Source of the DNA: Acetobacteraceae bacterium
Lineage (GTDB): Bacteria; Pseudomonadota; Alphaproteobacteria; Acetobacterales; Acetobacteraceae
Assembly: GCA_947455205.1 (NCBI GenBank)
Contig: CANGNF010000007.1
Coordinates: forward strand, 62,001 to 126,000
Direction of reading: 5' to 3'
Length of the DNA stretch: 64,000 nucleotides
The notes beneath the pieces were generated by a model. The model had not been told where the DNA came from and ran no database searches. It saw only the letters and a list, made by a program, of their open reading frames with translations. A program made the translations under genes and the position numbers. Below, piece by piece: positions 41,843 through 50,230 of this stretch. Position 1 is the first letter of the stretch. Every line of letters begins with the position of its first letter.

Positions 41843-44110
41843 ATGCCCAACGACCTACGCCTCCGCAAGCCGGACGCTGCCTCGGGCGGCTGGGGGTCGC
41901 TGGAATCCGTGGCGGGCATCTTGGGGCGAGAGGGCAATGCCGCCAGCACCGCGCTGCTGCTGCCGAAGCAGAACAAGCATGAGGGCTTCCAGTGCGTGTC
42001 CTGCGCCTGGGCCAAGCCCAACCCGCCGCACCTGATGGAGTTCTGTGAGAACGGCGCCAAGGCCACCGCCTGGGACCTGACCAGCAACCGCGTGGCGGCG
42101 GACTTCTTCGCGGCGCATACGGTGCGAGAGCTGGAGGCGCTTTCCGACTACGAGCTGGAGCAGGCCGGGCGGCTGACCGCGCCGATGCGCTGGGACGCGG
42201 CGACCGACCGCTACGTGCCGGCCGGCTGGGCGGAGGCCTTCGCCGCCATCGGCACGGCGCTGCGCGCCTTCGACCCAAGGGAGGTGGTGTTCTACGCCAG
42301 CGGCCGCGCCAGCAACGAGGCCGCCTTCATGTGGCAGCTGATGGCCCGGATGTACGGCAGCAACAACCTGCCGGACAGTTCCAACATGTGCCACGAGAGC
42401 ACCAGCGTGGCCCTGCCGGCGGCGATCGGCGTGCCGGTGGGCACCACCACGCTGGATGACTTCGAGCATACCGGCTGCATCCTGATCATCGGGCAGAACA
42501 CCGCGGTGAACAGCCCGCGCATGCTGCACCAGCTGGACGACGCGGCGGCGCGCGGCGTGCCGATCATCATCCTCAACCCGCTGCGCGAGCACGGGATGGA
42601 ACGCTTCACCAACCCGCAGAATCCGGTGCAGATGCTGGCCACCGGCAGCCACCGGCTGGCGGCGCAGTTCCACCAGGTGCTGCCGGGCGGCGACCTGGCG
42701 GCGCTGGCCGGGCTGTGCCGGCTGCTGCTGGACTGGGACGCCGCCGGCGAGCGGGTGGTGGACCACGACTTCATCGCCGCGCACACGCATGGCTTCCCGG
42801 ATTTCGCCCGCGCCATGCGGGCTCTGGACTGGGCCGAGATCGAGCGCCGCGCCGGGCTGAGCCGGGCGGTGCTGGAGAGGGTGGCGCGGGCCTATGTGCG
42901 GGCCGGGTCCGCCATGGGCATCTACGGCATGGGGCTGACCCAGCATCGGGCCGGCGTCGAGAACATCCGCATGCTGGTCAACCTGCTGCTGATGCGCGGC
43001 AATATCGGCAAGCCCGGCGGCGGCATCTGCCCGGTGCGCGGGCATTCCAACGTTCAGGGCCAGCGCGCGGTGTGGATCACCGAGAAGCCGGAGCTGGCGC
43101 CGCTGGACCGCTTTTCGGAGCTGTTCGGCTTTGAGCCGCCACGCGAGAAGGGCATGGACGTGGTGGAGGCCGCCGGCGGCGTCATTCAGGGCAGGGTGAA
43201 GGCGGTGCTGCAGCTGGGCGGCAACCTGGTGCGATCCCTGCCCGAGCGGGGGCTGCTGGAGCCCGCCTGGCGCCGGCTGCCGCTGACGGTGATGATCACC
43301 ACCAAGCTGAACCGCAGCCACCTGGTGCACGGCCAGGCGGCGTGGCTGCTGCCCTGCCTGAGCCGGATCGAGCTGGACCGCCAGGCCAGCGGCGTGCAGG
43401 TGGTCTCGGTGGAGGACAGCACCATGGGCATCCACCCGTCCCATGGCCAGCGCGAGCCGGCCAGTCCCGATCTGCGCTCCGAGCCCGCCATCATCGCCGG
43501 CATCGCCAAGGCGCTGCTGCCGCCGAACCCGCGGGTGGACTGGGACGCCTGGGTGGGTGACTACCGCCTGGTGCGCGGCGCCATCGCCGCCAGCCGGCCG
43601 GACTGGTACGCCGACTACGACAGCCGGATGCGTCGGCAGGGCGGCTTCGTGCGGCACAATCCGGCGCGGCAGCGGCAGTGGCAGACGCCGACCGGCCGCG
43701 CCAACTTCCTGGCGCTTGAGAGCCTGGACGCGGACGCCGACATGCACCTGGGCACGGCGGGCACGCTGCGGCTGATGACGGTGCGCAGCAACGACCAGTT
43801 CAACACCACCATCTACGGCTTCAACGACCGCTTCCGCGGCATAGACGGCAGCCGCGACGTGGTGATGCTGAACCAGGGCGACATGGACCGGCTGGGCCTG
43901 CGGACCGGCCAGGTGGTGGCGCTGGAGACGGTGGCGGATGACGGCGTGCCCCGGGTTGTGGAGGGGCTGCAGGTGGTGCCCTTCGACCTGCCGCCCGGCT
44001 GCGCCGCCGGCTACTACCCGGAGCTGAACCCGCTGCTGCCGCTGTGGCACCACGCCACCGAGAGCCATGTGCCCGCGGCCAAGTCGATTCCGGTGCGGCT
44101 GCGCGCCTAG
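41843..44110 (+). CDS. YdeP/FdhF-like molybdopterin oxidoreductase
   Basis: bis-MGD molybdoenzyme of the formate-dehydrogenase-H-like group (TIGR01701/YdeP type). 755 residues, typical. An N-terminal Cys set CVSCAW plus FCENGAKAT suits one Fe-S cluster. The putative Mo ligand Cys is in DSSNMCHESTSVALP, followed by GVENIRMLVNLLLMRGNIGKPGGG and the C-terminal molybdopterin-binding domain (DQFNTTIYGFNDRFRG). YdeP is linked to acid resistance in E. coli; the true substrate of this group is uncertain and formate is not assured. Stands alone between a Bug gene and the molybdenum hydroxylase operon. Confidence 0.9.
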   Translation: MPNDLRLRKPDAASGGWGSLESVAGILGREGNAASTALLLPKQNKHEGFQCVSCAWAKPNPPHLMEFCENGAKATAWDLTSNRVAADFFAAHTVRELEALSDYELEQAGRLTAPMRWDAATDRYVPAGWAEAFAAIGTALRAFDPREVVFYASGRASNEAAFMWQLMARMYGSNNLPDSSNMCHESTSVALPAAIGVPVGTTTLDDFEHTGCILIIGQNTAVNSPRMLHQLDDAAARGVPIIILNPLREHGMERFTNPQNPVQMLATGSHRLAAQFHQVLPGGDLAALAGLCRLLLDWDAAGERVVDHDFIAAHTHGFPDFARAMRALDWAEIERRAGLSRAVLERVARAYVRAGSAMGIYGMGLTQHRAGVENIRMLVNLLLMRGNIGKPGGGICPVRGHSNVQGQRAVWITEKPELAPLDRFSELFGFEPPREKGMDVVEAAGGVIQGRVKAVLQLGGNLVRSLPERGLLEPAWRRLPLTVMITTKLNRSHLVHGQAAWLLPCLSRIELDRQASGVQVVSVEDSTMGIHPSHGQREPASPDLRSEPAIIAGIAKALLPPNPRVDWDAWVGDYRLVRGAIAASRPDWYADYDSRMRRQGGFVRHNPARQRQWQTPTGRANFLALESLDADADMHLGTAGTLRLMTVRSNDQFNTTIYGFNDRFRGIDGSRDVVMLNQGDMDRLGLRTGQVVALETVADDGVPRVVEGLQVVPFDLPPGCAAGYYPELNPLLPLWHHATESHVPAAKSIPVRLRA

Positions 44111-44249
44111 GCAGCGCCGCCAGCCGTTACGGGGGGACTATCCCAGCCCGCCGGGGCGGCGTAGCCTTCGGCAACCTGTGCGCCCGACCAGGGGCGCCAC
44201 CCTGTCGAACGGGGTGTACCGGGGACCGGAAACGATCACGGAATCAACG

Positions 44250-45122
44250 ATGACCGATATCAGATACCTGGCGCCACCGACGCTCGATGAAGCGGTTAGC
44301 GCCTTCGCCGCGGCCCAGGGTGCCGCGCGCATCCTGGCCGGTGGCACCGACCTGCTGGTGCAGATGCGCAATGGCATGGCGCGTCCCGGCACCATCATCG
44401 ACATCAAGAAGATCCCGGAGATGACCAGCGTGACCGAATCCGCCGATGGCGGCTTCTGGGTCGGCGCCGCCGTCTCCGGCGCCGCGCTGGCCGAGCACCC
44501 GCGCTTTGGCAAGGTGTGGCCGGGCGTGCTGGAAGCGATCAACCTGATCGGCTCCACTCAGGTGCAGGGCCGTGCCTCGCCGGGTGGCAACCTGTGCCAT
44601 GGGTCGCCCGCGGCCGACAGCGTGCCTGCCATGGTCGCCGCCGGCGCCGTGGTCACCATCGCCGGCCCGAACGGCCGCCGCACCATGCCGGTGGAAGCCT
44701 TCCCGGCCGGCCCGGGCCGCACCAATCTGGCGGCCGGTGAGATCCTGGTCGGCTTCACCCTGCCGGCCCGCCCGGCGGGTTCCGGTGACGCCTACCTGCG
44801 CATGATCCCGCGGACGGAAATGGACATCGCCGTCGTCGGCGTCGGCGTCAGCCTGACCATGGCCGGTGGCGTGGTCGCCGCCGCCCGTGTCGGCCTGGGT
44901 GCCGCCGCGCCCACCGTGCTGCTGGTGCCGGACGCCGCCCGCGCGCTGGTCGGCAGCAAGCTGGACGACGCCGCGCTCAACGCCGCCGCTGCCGCCTGCT
45001 CCGCCGCCTGCAAGCCGATCGACGACAAGCGCGGCACCATCGTCTACCGTACCAAGGTTGCCGCCGTGCTGCTGAAGCGCGCTGCCGCCATCGCCGCCGA
45101 CCGCGCGCAGGGGAAAGCCTGA
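44250..45122 (+). CDS. Molybdenum hydroxylase FAD-binding subunit (CoxM/XdhB type)
   Basis: Medium subunit of a xanthine-dehydrogenase-family enzyme; binds FAD and passes electrons from the Fe-S subunit onward. 290 residues from the ATG at 44250; upstream open frame to 44067 is unsupported. FAD contacts are visible in AGGTDLLVQMR (30-40) and the GRASPGGNLCHGSPAAD block (108-124). C-terminal CO-dehydrogenase-flavoprotein-type domain follows. Three bases separate it from the Fe-S subunit gene. Codon choice here and in the next two genes is strongly C-ending, suggesting high expression. Confidence 0.93.
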   Translation: MTDIRYLAPPTLDEAVSAFAAAQGAARILAGGTDLLVQMRNGMARPGTIIDIKKIPEMTSVTESADGGFWVGAAVSGAALAEHPRFGKVWPGVLEAINLIGSTQVQGRASPGGNLCHGSPAADSVPAMVAAGAVVTIAGPNGRRTMPVEAFPAGPGRTNLAAGEILVGFTLPARPAGSGDAYLRMIPRTEMDIAVVGVGVSLTMAGGVVAAARVGLGAAAPTVLLVPDAARALVGSKLDDAALNAAAAACSAACKPIDDKRGTIVYRTKVAAVLLKRAAAIAADRAQGKA

Positions 45123-45125
45123 ACC

Positions 45126-45605
45126 ATGGCCAAGCTACACGTCACCACCACCATCAACGGCGAGCCGACCGAGTTCCTCTGCGACCCCTCGCAGAGCATG
45201 CTGGACGTGCTGCGCAACACCCTGGGCCTGACCGGCAGCAAGGAAGGCTGCGGCACCGGCGATTGCGGCGCCTGCTCCATCACGCTGGACGGTCGGCTGA
45301 CCTGCTCCTGCCTGGTGCTGGCGGCCGAGGTCGGCGGCCATGAGATCAACACCATCGAAGGCATGGCCCAGGGCGACGAGCTGCACCCGCTGCAGCAGAA
45401 GTTCCTGGAAATGGCGGCGCTGCAATGCGGCATCTGCACGCCCGGCGTGCTGATGGCCGCCCGCGCGCTGCTGGAGAAGAACCCGGACCCGACCGAGACG
45501 GAAGTGCGCTTCTGGCTGGCCGGCAACCTGTGCCGCTGCACCGGCTACGACAAGATCGTCCGCGCCGTGCTGGAAACCGCTGCCGAGATGAGGAGCGCCG
45601 CCTGA
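45126..45605 (+). CDS. Molybdenum hydroxylase [2Fe-2S] subunit (CoxS/XdhC-like small subunit)
   Basis: Small subunit with two [2Fe-2S] clusters. 159 residues. The plant-ferredoxin-type cluster uses Cys42, Cys47, Cys50 and Cys62 (GCGTGDCGAC). The helical second domain uses Cys101, Cys104, Cys136 and Cys138 (QCGICTPG and GNLCRCTGYD). It links electron flow from the Mo subunit to FAD. Its TGA overlaps the ATG of the large subunit gene by one base. Confidence 0.96.
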   Translation: MAKLHVTTTINGEPTEFLCDPSQSMLDVLRNTLGLTGSKEGCGTGDCGACSITLDGRLTCSCLVLAAEVGGHEINTIEGMAQGDELHPLQQKFLEMAALQCGICTPGVLMAARALLEKNPDPTETEVRFWLAGNLCRCTGYDKIVRAVLETAAEMRSAA

Positions 45606-47860
45606 TGAACGCCATCGACAACAAGTGGATCGGCAAGCGCACCATCCGCCCGGATGGCGCCGACAAGGTGACCGGCCGCGCCGGCTATTCGGCCGACCAC
45701 AGCATGCCCGGCATGATCTGGGGCCGCGTGCTGCGCAGCCCGCACCCGCATGCGGTGATCCGCGGCATCGATACGTCCAAGGCCGAGGCGCTGCCGGGCG
45801 TGAAGGCGGTGGTGACGGCGAAGGACATCGTCGACTTCCCGCTCGACAAGTCCGTCATGCTGGGCATCCAGGACATGCGCTGGATGTGCCGCAACATCAT
45901 GGCGCGCGAGAAGGCGCTGTTCCACGGCCACCCCGTGGCCGCCGTCGCCGCGATCAGCGAGGAAGTGGCCGAGGCCGCCTGCAAGCTGATCGAGGTGGAC
46001 TACGAGGTCCTGCCGCACGTCATCGAGATCGAGGACGCGATCAAGCCGGACGCGCCGATCCTGCACGACTTCGTGCGGCATGAGGGCAAGCCGAGCAACA
46101 TCGCCACCACCATGGTGAACAAGCTGGGCGACGTCGACGCCGGCTTCGCCCAGGCCGACCTGATCATCGAGCGCAGCTTCAAGACACGCCCGGTGCACCA
46201 GGGCTACATCGAGCCGCACGCCTGCACGGTCAGCCACGCGGCCGACGGCAAGGTGACGATCTGGTCGTCCAGCCAGGGCCAGTTCATGGTCCGCGCCATG
46301 ACCTCGCTGCTCACGGGCATTCCGCAGAGCAACATCCGCGCGATCCCGGCCGAGATCGGTGGTGGCTTCGGCGCCAAGACCATCATCTACCTGGAACCCG
46401 TGGCGGTGATGCTGGCCAAGAAGTCCGGCCGCCCGGTGAAGATGGTGATGAGCCGCGACGAGGTGTTCCGCGCCACCGGCCCGACCTCGGGCTCGATGAG
46501 CACGGTCAAGATCGGCGTGAAGAAGGACGGCAGCATCGTCGCCGCCCAGGGCACCTTCTACCTGCAGGCCGGTGGCCTGCCGGGTTCGCCGCTGCGCGGT
46601 CCCGTCGGCTGCTCCTTCTCCCCGTACAACATCGAGAACGTGCTCTCGGTGGGGTATGACGTGGTCTCCAACCGCTCCAAGGTCGCGGCCTACCGCGCGC
46701 CTGGCGCGCCGCTCGGCGCCTATGCCACCGAGTGCGTGCTGGACGAGATCGCCGAGAAGCTCGGCATGGACAAGCTGGAGCTGCGGCTGAAGAACACCGC
46801 CAAGCCCGGCGGCAAGACCGTGTACGGCGCCACCTTCGGCCAGATTACCTTCAAGGAGACGGTCGAGGCGATCAAGAACCACCCGCACTACACCGCGCCG
46901 CTGGACAAGAACCCGTCCAAGGGCGTCGTGCGCGGCCGTGGCGTCGCCTCCGGCTTCTGGTTCAACGCGGGCGGCGAGAGCAGCGCGCAGGTGAACCTGA
47001 CCGAGGACGGCAACGTCACCGTCACCACCGGCCACCCGGATGTCGGCGGCAGCCGCGCTTCCATCGCCAACGTGACGGCGGAACTGCTGGGCATCGACCA
47101 CAGCCGGATCTCCGTGCTGATCGGTGACACCTCCTCCATCGGCTTCTCCAACCTCACCGGCGGCAGCCGCGTTACCTTCGCCTCGGCGATGGTGGTCACG
47201 CAGTCCACCGAGAAGGTGATCGGCCAGCTGAAGGAGCGCGCGGCGAAGATCTGGAAGATCGACCCCGAGGCGGTGATCTGGGACAATGGCGAGGCGCGCC
47301 CGGCCGGCCCGAATGCCGGCCAGTTCCCGCCGCTGACCCTGAAGGAGCTGGCGGCGAAGGCGAACGAGATGGGCGGTCCCATCGGCGCCGGCGTGCAGCT
47401 GAACACCACGGGTGCCGACCCCGGCTTCGCCACGCATTGCGTGGATGTTGAAGTGGACGTGGACCTCGGTATCGTCCGCGTGCTGCGCTACACGGCGGCG
47501 CAGGATGTCGGCCGCGCGCTGCACCCCAGCTACGTCGAAGGCCAGATCCAGGGCGGCGTGGTGCAGGGCATCGGCTGGGCGTTGTCGGAGGAGTACCTCT
47601 ACAACGCCAAGGGCCAGCTGGATAACGCCAGCTTCCTCGACTACCGCATGCCGGTTTGCTCCGACGTGCCGATGATCGAGCCGATCATGCTGGAGATCCC
47701 GAACCCGAAGCACCCGCAGGGCGTGCGTGGCGTCGGCGAGGCACCGATCGTGCCGCCGCTGGCCGCCATTGCCAACGCCATCCACGACGCGCTGGGCAAG
47801 CGGTTCTACAGCCTGCCGATGTCGCCGCCGAAGGTGCTGGAAGTGATCGACGCGCGCTGA
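45605..47860 (+). CDS. Molybdenum hydroxylase large (Mo-pterin) subunit, xanthine-dehydrogenase family
   Basis: Catalytic subunit that hydroxylates a C-H next to a ring nitrogen or a carbonyl, using water. 751 residues. Aldehyde-oxidase/xanthine-dehydrogenase a/b hammerhead domain at the N-terminus, then the Mo-cytosine/pterin-binding domain with IGGGFGAKT, and YRAPGAPLGAYATE at about 363-376. The conserved catalytic Glu is Glu712 in GVRGVGEAPIVPP. The CODH active-site loop (Cys-Ser-x-Arg) is absent, so despite the CoxMSL-like gene order this is not a CO dehydrogenase. A canonical terminator follows. The nearby barbiturase-family gene suggests a pyrimidine or other N-heterocycle as substrate (inference). 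Confidence 0.94.
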   Translation: MNAIDNKWIGKRTIRPDGADKVTGRAGYSADHSMPGMIWGRVLRSPHPHAVIRGIDTSKAEALPGVKAVVTAKDIVDFPLDKSVMLGIQDMRWMCRNIMAREKALFHGHPVAAVAAISEEVAEAACKLIEVDYEVLPHVIEIEDAIKPDAPILHDFVRHEGKPSNIATTMVNKLGDVDAGFAQADLIIERSFKTRPVHQGYIEPHACTVSHAADGKVTIWSSSQGQFMVRAMTSLLTGIPQSNIRAIPAEIGGGFGAKTIIYLEPVAVMLAKKSGRPVKMVMSRDEVFRATGPTSGSMSTVKIGVKKDGSIVAAQGTFYLQAGGLPGSPLRGPVGCSFSPYNIENVLSVGYDVVSNRSKVAAYRAPGAPLGAYATECVLDEIAEKLGMDKLELRLKNTAKPGGKTVYGATFGQITFKETVEAIKNHPHYTAPLDKNPSKGVVRGRGVASGFWFNAGGESSAQVNLTEDGNVTVTTGHPDVGGSRASIANVTAELLGIDHSRISVLIGDTSSIGFSNLTGGSRVTFASAMVVTQSTEKVIGQLKERAAKIWKIDPEAVIWDNGEARPAGPNAGQFPPLTLKELAAKANEMGGPIGAGVQLNTTGADPGFATHCVDVEVDVDLGIVRVLRYTAAQDVGRALHPSYVEGQIQGGVVQGIGWALSEEYLYNAKGQLDNASFLDYRMPVCSDVPMIEPIMLEIPNPKHPQGVRGVGEAPIVPPLAAIANAIHDALGKRFYSLPMSPPKVLEVIDAR

Positions 47861-47887
47861 GTTGCAGCCTGCGTTGACGAGGGAAGG

Positions 47888-47916
47888 GGGCGGGTCCGCA
47901 GGGGCCCGCCCTTTTT
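47888..47916 (+). terminator. Rho-independent terminator of the molybdenum hydroxylase operon
   Basis: GGGCGGGTCC-GCAG-GGGCCCGCCC: a 10-pair GC-rich stem (one G-U) and 4-base loop, followed directly by TTTTT. It lies 27 bases after the large-subunit stop. The T-tract runs into the convergent stop codon at 47917, so the signal acts in the plus direction only. Confidence 0.93.
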
Positions 47917-48996
47917 CTATTCTGCGAAGACCGCGATCAGCCCGCCGCCCTCCGGCCCCTGGTGCTCGGCGCCACCGCTGACGAAGAGCTGTCCGGTGCC
48001 GGCGACGCCCGCGACCAGGCCGCCCAGCGCGCCGCGCAGGTGGCGCTGCGCGTCCAGGTCGGTGTCGCCCAGCATGGTGTGGCGGGCGCCGCGGATGCTG
48101 CCGCGGCGGTCCGGCTCACCCTTCACCAGCACGCAGCGCAAGCGGGCCAGGTCTTCCGGCGCAAGCTGCGGCGTGGCGGGCAGGCCGGCGGCGGCGAAGG
48201 CGGCGCAGACGGCGGGCAGATCCAGCGCATCGGCCAGCGGGCGCACCGCCAGGCGCGGCCCGGGCGCCCAGCCGGCACCCTGGCCGAAGACCACCACCTC
48301 GTTGCAGGTGACCTCGATGCCCGAGGAGATGCTGGCGCGGTTGCTGTAGCGGCTGAAGTCGTGCAGCAGCGCGGCTTCCAGGTCTTCGCTGACTGACACC
48401 TCGCCCAAGGCGAGGGCCACACCCAGCGCGGCGGCGGCGCGGGAGTAGGCCATGGCCGGGCCGGCGGCGGTGCTGCGCGGGGCAGGGTCTTGCGGGCGCA
48501 GCGCGGCGGGCTGCACGGCGGGCGCCTTCACCTGCACCAGGGCGACATCGGCCGGGTCCGTGATTCCGGCGTTGGCCATGGCCGCGCGCACCGCTGACGC
48601 CACGGCCTCGATCTGCGCGCGGCGGCCAACTTCCCAGGCCGGCGTCGGCACGGAGAAGGCGGTGCCGAGTGCCAGGCCGCTCGCGCCTTCGCCGGGTTGC
48701 ACGGCGAAGACGGTGTAGTGCGGAGAGAGCACGCCCTCGGTGCCGCCGGAGAGCACGCAGGGCACGCGCGCAGCCAGTGCGGCCGGGGTTTCGCCGGTGA
48801 AGCGCGCCAGCAGCAGCATCAGCGACTGGGTGAAGTAGCCGCGGGTGAAGTCGTTGAGGCCGCCATTGCCCTCGGTCTTGCCGATGATCGCACGGACCTC
48901 CTCGGCGCGCAGCGTGCCGGCGGCCAACAGGGCTTCCAGCGCGGAAAGGTCGGCGGGGTGCGCCATGGGCAGGCGGTGCAGGGCAAGACGGGGCAT
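47917..48996 (-). CDS. Ring-opening amidohydrolase (cyanuric acid hydrolase/barbiturase family)
   Basis: Hydrolyses cyanuric acid or barbiturate, using three Ser-Lys dyads on a threefold (Toblerone) fold. 359 residues from the ATG at 48996; a start at 49017 adds seven residues. All three dyads are visible: Lys40 (GKTEGNGG) with Ser83 (LSGGTEGVLSPH), Lys157 (VQVKAPA) with Ser224/225 (SISSGIEVTCNEV), and Lys292 (VLVKGEP) with Ser340 (FVSGGAEHQGPEGGG). Which of the two ring substrates it takes cannot be read by eye. It converges on the molybdenum hydroxylase operon and diverges from an FAD monooxygenase with almost no space. Confidence 0.93.
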   Translation of the reverse strand: MPRLALHRLPMAHPADLSALEALLAAGTLRAEEVRAIIGKTEGNGGLNDFTRGYFTQSLMLLLARFTGETPAALAARVPCVLSGGTEGVLSPHYTVFAVQPGEGASGLALGTAFSVPTPAWEVGRRAQIEAVASAVRAAMANAGITDPADVALVQVKAPAVQPAALRPQDPAPRSTAAGPAMAYSRAAAALGVALALGEVSVSEDLEAALLHDFSRYSNRASISSGIEVTCNEVVVFGQGAGWAPGPRLAVRPLADALDLPAVCAAFAAAGLPATPQLAPEDLARLRCVLVKGEPDRRGSIRGARHTMLGDTDLDAQRHLRGALGGLVAGVAGTGQLFVSGGAEHQGPEGGGLIAVFAE

Positions 48997-49022
48997 GGCG
49001 TGGGCTTTGCAAGGCATGCGCC

Positions 49023-50183
49023 ATGCGGATTGGCGTGATCGGGACCGGCGTGGCCGGCTCCCTGTTGCTGGAATGCCTGAGCGACGTGCCAGGCTTCCAG
49101 CTCGAAGGCTTCGAGCGGGTGGCGGAGGGCGCGCGGGACGAGGCCGGCACCGGCCTCAACATCTGCCCCAACGCGCTCAAGGCGTTGCGGCTGTACCGCC
49201 CGGCGCGGCATCGCGCCCTGCTGGAGGCAAGCCTGCCCTGGCGCCGCTGGTTCATCGACAGTGCTACGGGGGAACGGCTGTTCGACCTGGACCTGCTGGA
49301 CGTGGCGGAGGAACCCGGCGTGCGGCTGCGCTGGTCCGAACTGTACCGGCTGATGCGCGAACCGGTGGCGCACTGCACGAAGTACGGGCACGAGTTGGTG
49401 GCGCTGGAGGAGGATGCCGCCGGGCGCCTGGTGCCGGTGTTCCGGGTAGCTGGCGAAACGGTGCGGCATGGCGGCTTCGACCTGCTGGTGGCCGCCGATG
49501 GGCGCTACAGCCAGTCGCGCGTGCTGAGCGCGGGCGAGCCGGTGCCGGAACATCACGGCATCGCGTTGACACGCCTGCTGGTGCCGGATGCGGCGGATTG
49601 CCCGTATGACGACTACGGCCAGTGGTTCACCGGCAACAACCGGCTTCTGAGCTACCGGCTGTCCGGCGGTGCGGTCTACATCGCCGGGGCCTTCCCGATC
49701 GGCGTTGGCGCCGACTTCACGCCCGAGCAGAAGACCGCCGCTTTCGCGCGCGCGATGTATTTGCCGGCCGAGGGCGAGCCCTGCCCGGCGGTGGCCTGGA
49801 TGGTGGACCAGACCTGCCGGTTGATCGACCAGGTGCATTGGGCGCGGCTTCAGGTAACGCCGTTGCAGCGCGGCAGCGCCGATGGCCGCGTGCTGTTCCT
49901 GGGCGACTGCGCCCACGCCATGGTGCCGACGCTGGGCCAGGGCGCCACCCAGGCGCTGGAGGAAGGCGTGCTGGCGGCGGCGGTACTGAAGCGCGGCGGC
50001 GGCGTGGCCGAGATTGCCGCGCTGCGCGACCCGCGCGTCAGCTTCATCCGTGCCTTTTCGGTGGAAGCCACCGACAGCATGCAGCCCGGCGCCGATGCGC
50101 TGGCGCTGAGCCGGCACAAGATGCAGCCGGACTTCCTGGCCAAGCTGCGCCGCGCCTACACGGATGTGCCGGAGCTTGTTTGA
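49023..50183 (+). CDS. FAD-dependent aromatic-ring monooxygenase (group A)
   Basis: Single-component flavin hydroxylase of the PHBH type. 386 residues. Rossmann FAD motif GVIGTGVAGSLLLE at the start, DG motif VAADGRYSQ in the middle, and the second FAD motif FLGDCAHAMVPTLGQG with Asp295. Substrate unknown; relatives hydroxylate phenols, pyridines and hydroxynicotinates. Its ATG is only 26 bases from the divergent barbiturase-family start. No conserved site for NADH is obvious, as usual for this group. Followed by 47 bases and the convergent ABC permease gene. Confidence 0.92.
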   Translation: MRIGVIGTGVAGSLLLECLSDVPGFQLEGFERVAEGARDEAGTGLNICPNALKALRLYRPARHRALLEASLPWRRWFIDSATGERLFDLDLLDVAEEPGVRLRWSELYRLMREPVAHCTKYGHELVALEEDAAGRLVPVFRVAGETVRHGGFDLLVAADGRYSQSRVLSAGEPVPEHHGIALTRLLVPDAADCPYDDYGQWFTGNNRLLSYRLSGGAVYIAGAFPIGVGADFTPEQKTAAFARAMYLPAEGEPCPAVAWMVDQTCRLIDQVHWARLQVTPLQRGSADGRVLFLGDCAHAMVPTLGQGATQALEEGVLAAAVLKRGGGVAEIAALRDPRVSFIRAFSVEATDSMQPGADALALSRHKMQPDFLAKLRRAYTDVPELV

Positions 50184-50230
50184 GCGACTGAATCACGCCT
50201 GCTGGCGCAGGCGCCTCGGGCGACCGGGCG

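Noticed and set aside
44250-47860. Carbon monoxide dehydrogenase (CoxMSL)
   Set aside because: Gene order and subunit sizes fit, but the large subunit has YRAPGAP where true CODH has the Cys-Ser-x-Arg active-site loop, so it is a xanthine-dehydrogenase-type hydroxylase.
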